Shown: in pieces, positions 1 through 7,339 of the stretch
How positions within the stretch are numbered: the stretch's first letter is position 1
Layout: each line of letters opens with the position of its first letter
NCBI GenBank assembly: GCA_964604675.1
Contig: CAZSAT010000162.1
Location: 1 to 14,058 of the forward strand
Reading direction: 5' to 3'
DNA length: 14,058 nucleotides
Source of the DNA: CAZSAT01 sp964604675
GTDB taxonomy: Bacteria; Myxococcota_A; UBA796; CAJQPC01
Made by a program: the position numbers and the translations under genes
The notes under the pieces: generated by a model
Databases searched by the model: none
Told to the model about the DNA's origin: nothing
What the model saw: only the letters and a program-made list of their open reading frames with translations

Positions 1-746
1 TTGCTGTAGACCACCGCGGCGGGCTGGTAGATGTGCCGGCTCAAGGTGTAGTGGTCGACCGGGCCGATCCAGCCTGCAGCGAGCGAGAACAGCGGGGTGT
101 TGTCGAAGCCGTCCACGATGCCCGTGTTCAGGCTCGGCAGCACCTCCGTGACGGGCTTGGTGACCGCCTGGGCGCCCAGCTGCTCGTACATGCAGAGGTG
201 GCTGTCGGTCTCCTGGGCGCGCATCTTGTAGGCCGCGAGCTCCGCCGGCGTGGTGGCCGCGCCGCCGTTGGTGGCGAAGCTGCGCCAACCGTTCTCGGCC
301 CACGCGGCCAGGACCATGCCCTTGCCTGCGAGCGCGTCGGACGTGGGGCCCCAGAGAATGTCGTCGAGGACGGCGTCGGCCTCTTCGTTGGTCTGGAACA
401 GGTACGGCAGCTCGGGCAGCTCGAGGATGGGCAGGCCGAGCGCCGTGGCCACCGCGCTCGTGGAGAAGCCGCCGCCCTGCAGGCGCTCGCCTCGGCGAAC
501 GTCGCGGGCCATCTCCAGCTCGCCGCCCAGCGTGCTGCCCAGGAAGATGTTGATCTGGACCGCACCGCTCGTCTCGGTCTTCACCCGCTGGGCGATGCCG
601 TTGAGCTGATCGGCCCAGGGGGTACCCTCGGGCGCCGCCGTGCCGAAGTTCAGCACGTGCTGGGGCTCTGCCGACGGGGTGTCCAGGGGAACCAAGGCGA
701 GGGCGCCGGCCGCGAGGACCGCGCTGAACAGGGTGCGGGTCGTCAT
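1..746 (-). CDS. TRAP transporter solute-binding protein, DctP/TatP type (C-terminus cut by window edge)
   Basis: This gene has no stop inside the window; I translated it by hand. The 248 visible residues start with a signal peptide (hydrophobic core about 6-20, likely cut near TPSA-EPQ at 26). A mature N-terminus of the type VLNFGTAAPEGTPWADQ follows, which is the typical opening of DctP-family periplasmic proteins. KMRAQETD at 174-181 holds the Arg (R176) that in this family binds the substrate carboxylate, and VTEVLPSLNTGIVDGFDN at 199-216 is the family's second signature. In TRAP systems this protein delivers an organic acid-like ligand to the DctQM membrane subunits. Two ATGs compete, at 749 and 746. 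I chose 746 because GGAGG at 755-751 is better spaced. The start overlaps the stop of the upstream TatT gene, so the two are translationally coupled. Ligand unknown; dctQM would lie beyond the left edge. Confidence 0.85.
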   Translation of the reverse strand, partial: MTTRTLFSAVLAAGALALVPLDTPSAEPQHVLNFGTAAPEGTPWADQLNGIAQRVKTETSGAVQINIFLGSTLGGELEMARDVRRGERLQGGGFSTSAVATALGLPILELPELPYLFQTNEEADAVLDDILWGPTSDALAGKGMVLAAWAENGWRSFATNGGAATTPAELAAYKMRAQETDSHLCMYEQLGAQAVTKPVTEVLPSLNTGIVDGFDNTPLFSLAAGWIGPVDHYTLSRHIYQPAAVVYS

Positions 747-1621
747 CATCCCTCCAGGATGAGTTCGGCCTTGCGCTCGAGCAGGGCCTTGGCCTTGCGC
801 TGCTCGGCCTCGTGCTCGGGGCGGAGCTCCGGGATGATGTCCGGGCTCTGAGCGAGCACCCACTCGAGCTCGCGGGTGAAGGTCTCGCCGTCCTGGCTCT
901 TGACGGCCCAGTACTCCGCCACGATCACGTGGGTGCCCAGGTAGTCGTTGTGGCTGGCGAGCGAAGCATCCAGGTGCTCCTTGGACTTGCCGAGGTCCTG
1001 GCCAGCGAACGACGGGATGGCCGCGTAGTACGCCCCCCAGTAGCGATCCGGGCCGCCGTAGAAGTAGTCCGGGTCCAGCTCGGTCACCTTCGTCTGGTAG
1101 GCCTTCACGATCGGCAGGTTCTTGAGGGTCTTGCCCAGACCGGAGGCCTTGGCCCACTTGCCGAGCGCCGACGCGCTCCAATAGAGGCAGGGCACGTCGT
1201 CGGCGGTGGCCACGCGGACCGCCATGTCCTCCGCCTCGTCACCCTTCTCGAGGATGGCGACGAACTCTTCGTTCAGCGCGAGGCACTTCTTTCCCCACGT
1301 GATCGAGGTGTCCCACGCCGCGAGCTTGTCGGCCATCTCGGTCTTGTGACCGTCCCCCAGGAAGTAGAAGCCCCGGGTGAGTCGCTGGCTCACGTGCCGG
1401 TTCTTGGGGTCGAGGTTCCAGGCTTCCTCGTACTTGGCGAGGGCGGCTTCGAGCTGTGCTGCGTCACCGCGCTGCTCCCAGAGCGCGTCGGCTTCGGCGA
1501 TCACCGCGCTGGCATCGGAGCCGGTGGAGGCCGCCGCCTCCAGCTCGTAGGTGCCCTGGTGCTTGTTCTGGCAGGCAACGCTCACGCTGAGCGCCAGGCT
1601 GGCGAAGAGGATGCGCTTCAC
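746..1621 (-). CDS. TatT-like TRAP-associated TPR lipoprotein
   Basis: The 291-residue product starts MKRILFASLALSVSVAC, a lipoprotein signal peptide with lipobox Cys17. The rest is helical and TPR-like. It carries the motifs PCLYWSASALGKWA (144-157) and YGGPDRYWGAYYA (188-200), which I associate with the TRAP transporter TatT component family (Treponema Tp0956). In that system TatT assembles with a DctP-like partner (TatP) and is thought to help hydrophobic ligands reach it. The neighbouring overlapping gene encodes just such a DctP protein, which strongly supports the call. I chose the GTG at 1621 because GGAG (1631-1628) sits six bases upstream. An in-frame GTG at 1633 lacks a ribosome binding site, and an in-frame TAG lies two codons before it. 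The likely location is the periplasmic face of a membrane. Confidence 0.85.
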   Translation of the reverse strand: MKRILFASLALSVSVACQNKHQGTYELEAAASTGSDASAVIAEADALWEQRGDAAQLEAALAKYEEAWNLDPKNRHVSQRLTRGFYFLGDGHKTEMADKLAAWDTSITWGKKCLALNEEFVAILEKGDEAEDMAVRVATADDVPCLYWSASALGKWAKASGLGKTLKNLPIVKAYQTKVTELDPDYFYGGPDRYWGAYYAAIPSFAGQDLGKSKEHLDASLASHNDYLGTHVIVAEYWAVKSQDGETFTRELEWVLAQSPDIIPELRPEHEAEQRKAKALLERKAELILEG

Positions 1622-1741
1622 GGGAATCTCCACGTTCTAGGCGGCCCATGGAAGGGCCGGGCGACGGGCCCCTCTATGCGCCACCCAGGGCTTGCGCAAG
1701 GGCGCCACGGGGGCTACTCAGCGGCCCTGTTGGAGGCCGAC
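1622..1741. promoter_or_regulatory. Divergent intergenic region between tatT-like gene and guaB
   Basis: This is the only divergent gap in the window, so promoters for both directions should lie here or just inside the genes. It contains a perfect 10-base palindrome, CTTGCGCAAG, at 1691-1700. On the plus strand TTGCGC (1692-1697) is followed after 17 bases by TACTCA (1715-1720), a weak promoter-like pair. On the minus strand TTGCGC is followed after 15 bases by CATAGA (1678-1673), also weak. A perfect 6-base-pair hairpin (CGGCCC/GGGCCG, 1642-1659) lies near the tatT side. The regulatory role is inferred from gene orientation; the exact promoters are guesses. Confidence 0.4.
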
Positions 1742-3211
1742 GTGCTCGACGCGGAACCCCGTCTCGCCCTGACCTTCGACGACGTCCTGCTCCAGCCTGG
1801 CGCGTCTGACGTGCTGCCGCGAGAGGTCGACGTCTCCACCCAGCTCACCGAACGCATCCGGCTCAACATACCTGTGCTGTCGAGCGCGATGGACACCGTG
1901 ACCGAGGCCGACACGGCCATGGCCATGGCGCGTGCCGGTGGGCTCGGTATCGTGCACAAGAACCTCACCGTTCCCGCGCAGGCGCGCGAGGTCGCTCGGG
2001 TCAAGAAGGCGGTCACAGGGGTGATCACCGATCCCGTGACCGTGTCGCCTGGGCAGGCGGTCGGCGAGGCTCGGGCCCTGATGGTGCAGCACGGGATCAG
2101 CGGGCTGCCCGTGACCGTCGACGGCAAGGCGGTCGGCATCCTCACCAACCGCGACCTGCGCTTCGAGAACCGGCTGTACGTGCCGGTCCGCGACGTGATG
2201 ACCAAGGGCCTGGTCACCGTACCGCCGGGCACGTCCCTCGATCGGGCCAAGGTGCTCATGCAGGAGCACAAGATCGAGAAGCTCCTCGTCGTCGGCGAGC
2301 TCGGTGAGCTCGCGGGACTCATCACCATCAAGGACGTCGAGAACGCGGATCGCTTCCCGCTGTCGGTTCGCGACGAGCGCGGGCGGCTCTGCGTAGGCGC
2401 CGCGGTGGGGCCAGGCCAAGCGGATCGGATTCAAGCCCTGGTGGACGCCGGCTGCGATCTCATCGTCATCGACACGGCCCATGGACACAGTGCGGGCGTG
2501 CTGGACGCGGCCCGTGAAGCGCGCGCGACCTGGCCGGACCTGCAGCTCGTGGTCGGCAACATCGCCACCGCGGAGGCGGCCTTGGCGTGCATCGAGGCGG
2601 GGGCCAGCGCGATCAAGGTCGGGATCGGTCCAGGATCGATCTGCACCACCCGCGTGGTGGCCGGTGTGGGCGTTCCTCAGATCACGGCGGTGGCGGATTG
2701 CGCGGCTGTGGCCCGGAAGCACGGCGTGTCCGTCATCGCCGACGGCGGCATCAAGTTCAGCGGTGATGTGGCCAAGGCCGTCGCGGCTGGTGCCGACTGC
2801 GTGATGATCGGCTCGATGCTGGCGGGGACCGACGAGAGCCCGGGGCAGGTCATCCTGCTCCGCGGCCGCCGCTACAAGACCTACCGCGGCATGGGCTCGA
2901 TCGAGGCCATGAAGGCGGGCAGCGCGGATCGCTACTTCCAGGCAGAAGACGCCGGCGATCCCGAGGCGGAGACGCGCAAGCTCGTGCCGGAAGGCATCGT
3001 CGGGCGCGTGCCGTACAAGGGGCCGGTGGGTGACGTGCTCTACCAGCTGGTCGGCGGTCTGCGCGCAGCGATGGGCTACACCGGCAGCAGGAGCATCGCC
3101 GAGATGAAGGAGCGCGCCCGCTTCGTGCGCATGAGCGCGATGGGGCTCACGGAGAGCCACGTGCACGACGTGACCATCGTGCAGGAGAGCCCGAACTACC
3201 GTCGGGACTGA
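1742..3211 (+). CDS. guaB: Inosine-5'-monophosphate dehydrogenase
   Basis: IMP dehydrogenase oxidises IMP to XMP with NAD+, the committing step of GMP synthesis in the cytoplasm. The 489-residue product has the usual bacterial length and order. An N-terminal barrel segment comes first (LTFDDVLLQPG at 10-20). A CBS domain pair spans about 93-205, ending LITIKDVENADRFP. The barrel then resumes with the catalytic loop GIGPGSICTTR (Cys301), followed by the phosphate-binding IADGG, KTYRGMGS (379-386) and the mobile flap EGIVGRVPYKG (417-427), which carries the Arg-Val-Pro-Tyr activating residues. All key residues look intact. I chose GTG at 1742 because GGAGG at 1732-1736 precedes it by five bases and the protein then begins as its family does. 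The open frame extends to 812 upstream, but that part is antisense to the TatT gene. guaA is not next to it. Its stop converges with scoB, four bases apart. Confidence 0.97.
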   Translation: MLDAEPRLALTFDDVLLQPGASDVLPREVDVSTQLTERIRLNIPVLSSAMDTVTEADTAMAMARAGGLGIVHKNLTVPAQAREVARVKKAVTGVITDPVTVSPGQAVGEARALMVQHGISGLPVTVDGKAVGILTNRDLRFENRLYVPVRDVMTKGLVTVPPGTSLDRAKVLMQEHKIEKLLVVGELGELAGLITIKDVENADRFPLSVRDERGRLCVGAAVGPGQADRIQALVDAGCDLIVIDTAHGHSAGVLDAAREARATWPDLQLVVGNIATAEAALACIEAGASAIKVGIGPGSICTTRVVAGVGVPQITAVADCAAVARKHGVSVIADGGIKFSGDVAKAVAAGADCVMIGSMLAGTDESPGQVILLRGRRYKTYRGMGSIEAMKAGSADRYFQAEDAGDPEAETRKLVPEGIVGRVPYKGPVGDVLYQLVGGLRAAMGYTGSRSIAEMKERARFVRMSAMGLTESHVHDVTIVQESPNYRRD

Positions 3212-3215
3212 GCAG

Positions 3216-3869
3216 TCAGACCGACACCGCGCCGAGCGGGTCGGCCACGGCGAAGTCGCAGCCGGTGAGCTCGCGAACGCTCGCCACGGTCTCGCCCGGG
3301 GCCAGCTCGAGGAGCGTGAGTCCCCCCTCGAAGCCGAAGACGGCGCGGTCGGTGATCAAGAGGTCCACCACACCCACGCCGGTGAGCGGAAGCGTGCACT
3401 CCGCGAGCAGCTTGGGCTCGCCGCGCTTGCTGTTGTGGGTCATGGTGACCACCACGCGCTTGGCGCCGGCCACCAGGTCCATGGCGCCGCCCATGCCCTT
3501 CACCATCTTGCCTGGGATCATCCAGTTCGCGAGGTCGCCGGTGGCGGAGACCTGCATCGCGCCCAGGATGGTGATGTCGACGTGCCCGCCGCGCACCATC
3601 GCGAAGGAGTCCGAGCTCGAGAAGAAGGACGAGCCCGGAAGCGCCGTCACGGTCTGCTTTCCGGCGTTGATGAGGTCCGCGTCGACCTCGGCCTCGGTGG
3701 GGAAGGGCCCCATGCCGAGCAGGCCGTTCTCCGAGTGGAGCGTGATGGTCATGCCCGCGGGGATGTGGTTCGAGACCAGGGTGGGGATGCCGATGCCGAG
3801 GTTGACGTAGAAGCCGTCGCGCAGCTCCATGGACGCTCGCTTCACGATGCCGTTCCGATCCAGCGCCAT
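3216..3869 (-). CDS. scoB: 3-oxoacid CoA-transferase subunit B
   Basis: This is the beta subunit of a heteromeric CoA transferase (succinyl-CoA:3-ketoacid or acetoacetate type), which moves CoA between acyl groups in ketone-body or short-chain fatty-acid use. The 217-residue product has the family N-terminus (DGFYVNLGIGIPTLVSNHIP) and the SENGLLG motif, where Glu47 is the catalytic glutamate that forms the CoA thioester. It also has the glycine-rich GKMVKGMGGAMDLV (123-136) and the family's MTHNSKRGEPKLL. Length and motifs are normal. Its ATG is one base after the scoA stop, and GGGAGG six bases upstream lies inside the end of scoA, so the two are translationally coupled. The acceptor acid cannot be read from the sequence. 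AtoA-type annotation is the main alternative. Confidence 0.94.
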   Translation of the reverse strand: MALDRNGIVKRASMELRDGFYVNLGIGIPTLVSNHIPAGMTITLHSENGLLGMGPFPTEAEVDADLINAGKQTVTALPGSSFFSSSDSFAMVRGGHVDITILGAMQVSATGDLANWMIPGKMVKGMGGAMDLVAGAKRVVVTMTHNSKRGEPKLLAECTLPLTGVGVVDLLITDRAVFGFEGGLTLLELAPGETVASVRELTGCDFAVADPLGAVSV

Positions 3870-3870
3870 C

Positions 3871-4569
3871 TCAGGCCTCCCGGGTGGTGCGCTGTTCGAT
3901 GCGCTTCTCGTAGCGCGCGCCGCGCACGATGCGCTGGACGAAGATGCCTGCGGTGTGGATCTCGTTGGGGTGCAGCTCGCCCGGCTCGACGAGCTCCTCG
4001 ACCTCCGCGATGGTGACCCGCGCGGCCGTGGCCATGGTCGGGTTGAAGTTCCGCGCGGTCGCCTTGTAGACGAGGTTTCCGTGGAGGTCGCCTTTCCAGG
4101 CCTTCACGATGGCGAAGTCGGCTCGGAGCGCGTGCTCGAGCAGGTACGCCTTGCCGTCGAAGTCGCGGGTCTCGCGGCCCTCCGCGCGCAGGGTGCCGAC
4201 ACCCGTGGGCGTGTAGAACGCGGCGACACCGGCCCCACCTGCCCGGATGCGCTCGGCCAGGCTGCCCTGTGGGCACAGCTCGACCTCCAGCTCACCGGCG
4301 AGGAACTGGCGCTCGAACTCCTTGTTCTCGCCGACGTAGCTCGAGATCATCTTCTTGATCTGGCGGGTCTGGAGCAGCAGCCCCAGCCCGAAGTCGTCGA
4401 CTCCGGCGTTGTTGGACACGAACGTGAGACCACCGACCCCCCGATCGCGGATCGCCGCGATCAGGTTCTCGGGGATGCCACAGAGGCCGAAGCCGCCGGC
4501 CATGATGGTGGCGCCTTCGTGGATGTCGCCGACGGCCTCAGCCGCCGATGCCCGAACCTTGCTGCTCAA
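3871..4569 (-). CDS. scoA: 3-oxoacid CoA-transferase subunit A
   Basis: This is the alpha subunit partner of the scoB product; the pair forms the active cytoplasmic CoA transferase. The 232-residue protein carries the subunit A signature GGFGLCGIPENLI (25-37), then FVSNNAGVDDFGLGLLL (50-66), ELCPQGSLAERIRAGGAGV (98-116) and FYTPTGVGT (118-126). The length is normal for the family. The only start that fits is TTG at 4569: an in-frame TGA lies just upstream, and GGAGGT ends three bases before it. The gene begins 44 bases after the rplC stop on the same strand, so it may be read through from rplC. No clear terminator separates them, although the functional link between L3 and a CoA transferase is not obvious. 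Confidence 0.94.
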   Translation of the reverse strand: MSSKVRASAAEAVGDIHEGATIMAGGFGLCGIPENLIAAIRDRGVGGLTFVSNNAGVDDFGLGLLLQTRQIKKMISSYVGENKEFERQFLAGELEVELCPQGSLAERIRAGGAGVAAFYTPTGVGTLRAEGRETRDFDGKAYLLEHALRADFAIVKAWKGDLHGNLVYKATARNFNPTMATAARVTIAEVEELVEPGELHPNEIHTAGIFVQRIVRGARYEKRIEQRTTREA

Positions 4570-4613
4570 GGGACCTCCGGATCAGGGGTTCCCTTAATCG
4601 GTGCAGGCGGCGC

Positions 4614-5255
4614 TCAGCCCTTCGAGGCGGTGCGCACGATCACGAAGCCGCCGTTCGGGCCCGGGAGACCGCCCTTCACGAAGAGCAGGTTGCGCTCGGC
4701 GTCGACCTTGACGACCTTGAGGTTCTGCACCGTGACGCGCTCGGCGCCCATGTGCCCCGGCATCTTGCGGCCCTTCGCCACGTGACCCGGCGTGAGCCGG
4801 GTTCCGATGGAACCACCATGACGGAAGAACTCGTGGGTACCGTGCGTGCGGATGAAGCCGCGGAAGTTGTGCCGCTTCATCACGCCAGCGAAGCCGCGGC
4901 CCTTGGACGTGCCCGTGACGTCGATCGTGTCGCCGGGGTTGAAGAGGTCCCCCACGTTCACGGTGCCACCGGCCTCGTAGCTTGACGCATCCTCGAGGCG
5001 GATCTCACGCACGAACTTCTTGGGCGTGGCACCCGACTTCGCGAAGTGGCCGGTGTCGGGCTTGTTGACGCGCTGGGCCTTCTGCTCGCCGAAGCCGAGC
5101 TGGATGGCGTTGTAGCCGTCGCTGGTGGCGGTCTTGACCTGGAGGACCGCACAGGGGCCCGCTTCCACGACCGTCACCGGCACGAACTGGCCGTTGTCGT
5201 CGAAGAGCTGGGTCATGCCGATCTTCTTGCCGAGGAGACCAGGGTTCTTGTTCAT
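4614..5255 (-). CDS. rplC: 50S ribosomal protein L3
   Basis: L3 binds 23S rRNA early in 50S assembly and reaches toward the peptidyl-transferase centre. The 213-residue protein has the normal length and order: LLGKKIGMTQLF at 7-18, the core VTGTSKGRGFAGVMKRHNF (113-131), then the central extension HGTHEFFRHGGSIGTRLTPG (138-157). KGRKMPGHMGAERVTVQ (161-177) and the C-terminal VKVDAERNLLFVKGGLPG follow. ATG at 5255 is chosen because GAGG lies six bases upstream and the protein then starts as L3 does; the open frame upstream (to 6533) is out of frame with the real neighbour. The position equivalent to E. coli Gln150, methylated by PrmB, appears to be Leu154. The location is odd: rpsJ, rplD and rplW are absent, with a lipoprotein gene upstream and scoA downstream. 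Confidence 0.96.
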   Translation of the reverse strand: MNKNPGLLGKKIGMTQLFDDNGQFVPVTVVEAGPCAVLQVKTATSDGYNAIQLGFGEQKAQRVNKPDTGHFAKSGATPKKFVREIRLEDASSYEAGGTVNVGDLFNPGDTIDVTGTSKGRGFAGVMKRHNFRGFIRTHGTHEFFRHGGSIGTRLTPGHVAKGRKMPGHMGAERVTVQNLKVVKVDAERNLLFVKGGLPGPNGGFVIVRTASKG

Positions 5256-5327
5256 CTTCAACCTCGCATTGGACGACGGACTGCTGCCGCCGGCGTACGT
5301 TGGGGGTGGGACCCGCGCAGCTATCCG

Positions 5328-5346
5328 TTGCCCGACACGCGGGCAA
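5328..5346 (-). terminator. Hairpin after the ASH-domain lipoprotein gene
   Basis: TTGCCCG (5328-5334) and CGGGCAA (5340-5346) form a perfect 7-base-pair stem with a five-base loop. It begins eight bases after the stop of the lipoprotein gene on the minus strand, as a terminator would. There is no T-run after it, so it is at best a weak or Rho-assisted terminator. It could alternatively be a processing or attenuation element in the rplC leader. Confidence 0.35.
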
Positions 5347-5353
5347 GGCGCGG

Positions 5354-6526
5354 CTACTTGTTCAGCCCGATGCCCTCGAGCGCGACCACGTAGTCGGCTT
5401 CCTCGGGGTCGTTCGAGTAGATGTGCAGGGTGTTGTAGTCCCAACCGAACAGCTCCCAGTAGGACAGGTCGGTGCCCAGGCCGCTGGCCACGTAGCTGAC
5501 CTCGATCTCGGTGGTCTCGTAGGGCCCGAGGGTGGCGCTCGAGAAGCTGGTGGAGAAGGTACCTTCGGTGAACACGATGTCGTTGACCACGGAGACGCCG
5601 GAGATCACCAGGTCCTCGTCGCCTTCGTTCTGCACGGTCACGACCTGCTCGTGGGAGAAGCCGATCACGCTGTAGAAGGTGGGCATGGAGTACGCGCCTT
5701 CGCCGCCGTCGACGTCGATGAGAGGCGTGCAGATCGTGCACGGCTCTTCGCCGTAGCCGGACAGGCTCACGACCGTGCTGCCGCCTGTTCCGGCATCGTC
5801 GCTCCACGCGATCTGCAGGTTGCCGGTCGCTGTGCCCGCACTCGACGGCTCGAAGCGCACCGTGCAGGACGTGCTGTCGCCCGGGTCGACCACATCGCCG
5901 GTGCCAGCGCAGCCGTCGAGATCGAAGGCCGAGCCGGAGACGTTCACGGCCCCGAGCGTGACCGCCAGGCCGCCGGGATTGCTCAGCGTGATGGCTTCGC
6001 TCCTGCCGCCACCGACATCCAGGTCGCCGAAGTCCAGCGGGCTGGGGGTGGCCTGGAGGTTGCCGGGCTCGTCCGAGCCCCCGTCCCCGCCGTCTCCACC
6101 GTCTCCCGAGCCGCTGCCGGCCGTGCCCACGAGGCCGACCTCGATGTAGGCCGCGTCGGCCAGGTCGGTCTCGATGGCCAGAGCACTCTCGAAGGCGCCC
6201 TCGGCGGTGGGGGCGAAGCTCAACGTGAGCACGAGGTCGTCGCCAGCAGCCACCCCGGTCGCCGTGGCGTCGGCGAGGGAGAAGACGCCGTCGTCGAGCA
6301 CCTCGAGGAGCCAGAAGGTGACATCGGTGTCGCCGGTGTTCGAGACGGTGAGGGTCTCGGCCGAGACGTCGCCCGCGGCGACCTCGCCGAAGTCGACGCT
6401 GGCCGGCGAGAAGGCGAGGGCACCGTAGGATGCCGCTCCGGTGTCGTCGAAGGTGGGCGCGCCGGTGTCGACGGGGCCGTCGGGGAACTTCTCGAGCCCG
6501 CAGGCGATGAAGAGGAGGCAGAACAC
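5354..6526 (-). CDS. Putative surface or periplasmic lipoprotein with three ASH-like (choice-of-anchor D) domains
   Basis: The 390-residue product starts MFCLLFIACGLEK, giving a lipobox-like Cys9, then a short acidic DTG-containing linker. Three immunoglobulin-like segments of the ASH/choice-of-anchor D type follow. Domain 1 is about 36-135 (LAFSPASVDFGEVAAGD), domain 2 about 158-257 (ATPSPLDFGDLDVGGG), and domain 3 about 275-388, ending IYSNDPEEADYVVALEGIG. A glycine-aspartate linker (137-155) separates domains 1 and 2. Cys206/Cys221 and the CTIC pair (263/266) could form disulfides. The GTG start at 6526 has no convincing ribosome binding site, and the signal peptide lacks a basic N-region, so the true start may lie slightly upstream. 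It is 66 bases after the beta-barrel gene on the same strand and probably shares its transcript. Specific function unknown; ASH domains usually mediate protein contacts. Confidence 0.75.
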   Translation of the reverse strand: MFCLLFIACGLEKFPDGPVDTGAPTFDDTGAASYGALAFSPASVDFGEVAAGDVSAETLTVSNTGDTDVTFWLLEVLDDGVFSLADATATGVAAGDDLVLTLSFAPTAEGAFESALAIETDLADAAYIEVGLVGTAGSGSGDGGDGGDGGSDEPGNLQATPSPLDFGDLDVGGGRSEAITLSNPGGLAVTLGAVNVSGSAFDLDGCAGTGDVVDPGDSTSCTVRFEPSSAGTATGNLQIAWSDDAGTGGSTVVSLSGYGEEPCTICTPLIDVDGGEGAYSMPTFYSVIGFSHEQVVTVQNEGDEDLVISGVSVVNDIVFTEGTFSTSFSSATLGPYETTEIEVSYVASGLGTDLSYWELFGWDYNTLHIYSNDPEEADYVVALEGIGLNK

Positions 6527-6592
6527 GGCGCAATCCGAGGAAGCTCTCAGCCTAACGTCTGGTCCGGCCGGCTGTCACGCCCGATGCGCTGC

Positions 6593-7315
6593 CTAGAAGG
6601 TGTACTTCATGTAGCCGGTGCCGTTCACACCGAGGTCGAAGGCCACCGCGTAGAACACGTCGACGTCGGCTCCCACCGAGAAGTGGGACAGCTTCGTGTA
6701 GTACTCGAAGGTCGGACCACCGAAGCCCAGCGGATGCGGAGCGCCGTGGATGCCCGGGTCGCTGGCTCCGCTCCACGCCGTGCCCAGCACGTCGCGCGTG
6801 TAGGCCTCTTCTTCCATCAGGAGCGGTGAGAACAGCACCCCGCCACCTGCGCGCAGGCCAATGCCGAAGCGACGGTCGACGTAGAAGCTGTACTCCAGGT
6901 TCGCCATCAGGTTGTAGGTGCGCGTGTCGCCCTGGATGCACGGACCCGCCCCGCCGCTGGTGTAGCAACCCACGGTCTGGGCCTGGATCTCGTAGTGCAT
7001 GCCGTTGTGGATGCCCTGCCAGAAGCCGACCTCCCAGGCCATCGAGGAGGTCTCCTTGTCGATGAAGTCCTGTCCGACGACCATGCCGACCGCTGTTCCG
7101 CTGTTCACGAAGCCGTTGAAGCGGCCAAGGTAGGCGCCAGCTCCAACGTTGGCCTTGGCGTAGAGGCCCTTGGCGACCTCCTTCACGTTCTCGGAGGAGG
7201 CGCGGTCACGACGCGAGGAGCGGGCGCTCTCGGTCGCCTCCTCCGCGCCATCGAGATCTTCGTAGTCCTGCGCGTGCGCGACCGGTTCAGCGATCAGCAG
7301 TGCGAGCGTGAGCAT
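6593..7315 (-). CDS. Outer-membrane beta-barrel protein in the GltH position of a gliding-type cluster
   Basis: The 240-residue product has a short signal peptide (MLTLALLIAEPVAHA, likely cut before Gln16) and a charged linker (18-46). From about 50 on it shows alternating hydrophobic/polar strands and many aromatic and glycine residues. It ends in Phe (GYMKYTF), the terminal signature recognised by the BAM outer-membrane insertion machinery. Cys117 and Cys126 could form a loop disulfide. ATG at 7315 is chosen because the signal peptide starts there and AGGA lies nearby; the same frame is open to 7567, but that part overlaps the gltG-like gene. In M. xanthus the gene after gltG is gltH, an outer-membrane barrel of the Glt trans-envelope complex. 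Position and topology fit, but I cannot confirm homology by sequence. Confidence 0.72.
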   Translation of the reverse strand: MLTLALLIAEPVAHAQDYEDLDGAEEATESARSSRRDRASSENVKEVAKGLYAKANVGAGAYLGRFNGFVNSGTAVGMVVGQDFIDKETSSMAWEVGFWQGIHNGMHYEIQAQTVGCYTSGGAGPCIQGDTRTYNLMANLEYSFYVDRRFGIGLRAGGGVLFSPLLMEEEAYTRDVLGTAWSGASDPGIHGAPHPLGFGGPTFEYYTKLSHFSVGADVDVFYAVAFDLGVNGTGYMKYTF

Positions 7316-7339
7316 GGGCGTCCTGGGGCATTTAAGACA

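Noticed and set aside
33..851. Plus-strand 272-residue open frame at the left end
   Set aside because: It lies antisense to the solute-binding protein, whose translation has clear family motifs; the plus frame has none.
812..1741. A 5' extension of guaB giving a 799-residue protein
   Set aside because: The extra part is antisense to the TatT-like gene and shows no family features. GTG 1742 has a good ribosome binding site and gives the normal IMPDH length.
1718..3166. Antisense 482-residue open frame across guaB
   Set aside because: It is rich in Arg, His, Ala and Asp without domains and mirrors the codon structure of guaB; a typical high-GC shadow.
5256..6533. A 5' extension of rplC giving a 639-residue protein
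   Set aside because: The extension is Arg/His-rich, out-of-frame translation of the ASH lipoprotein gene. L3 starts normally at 5255.
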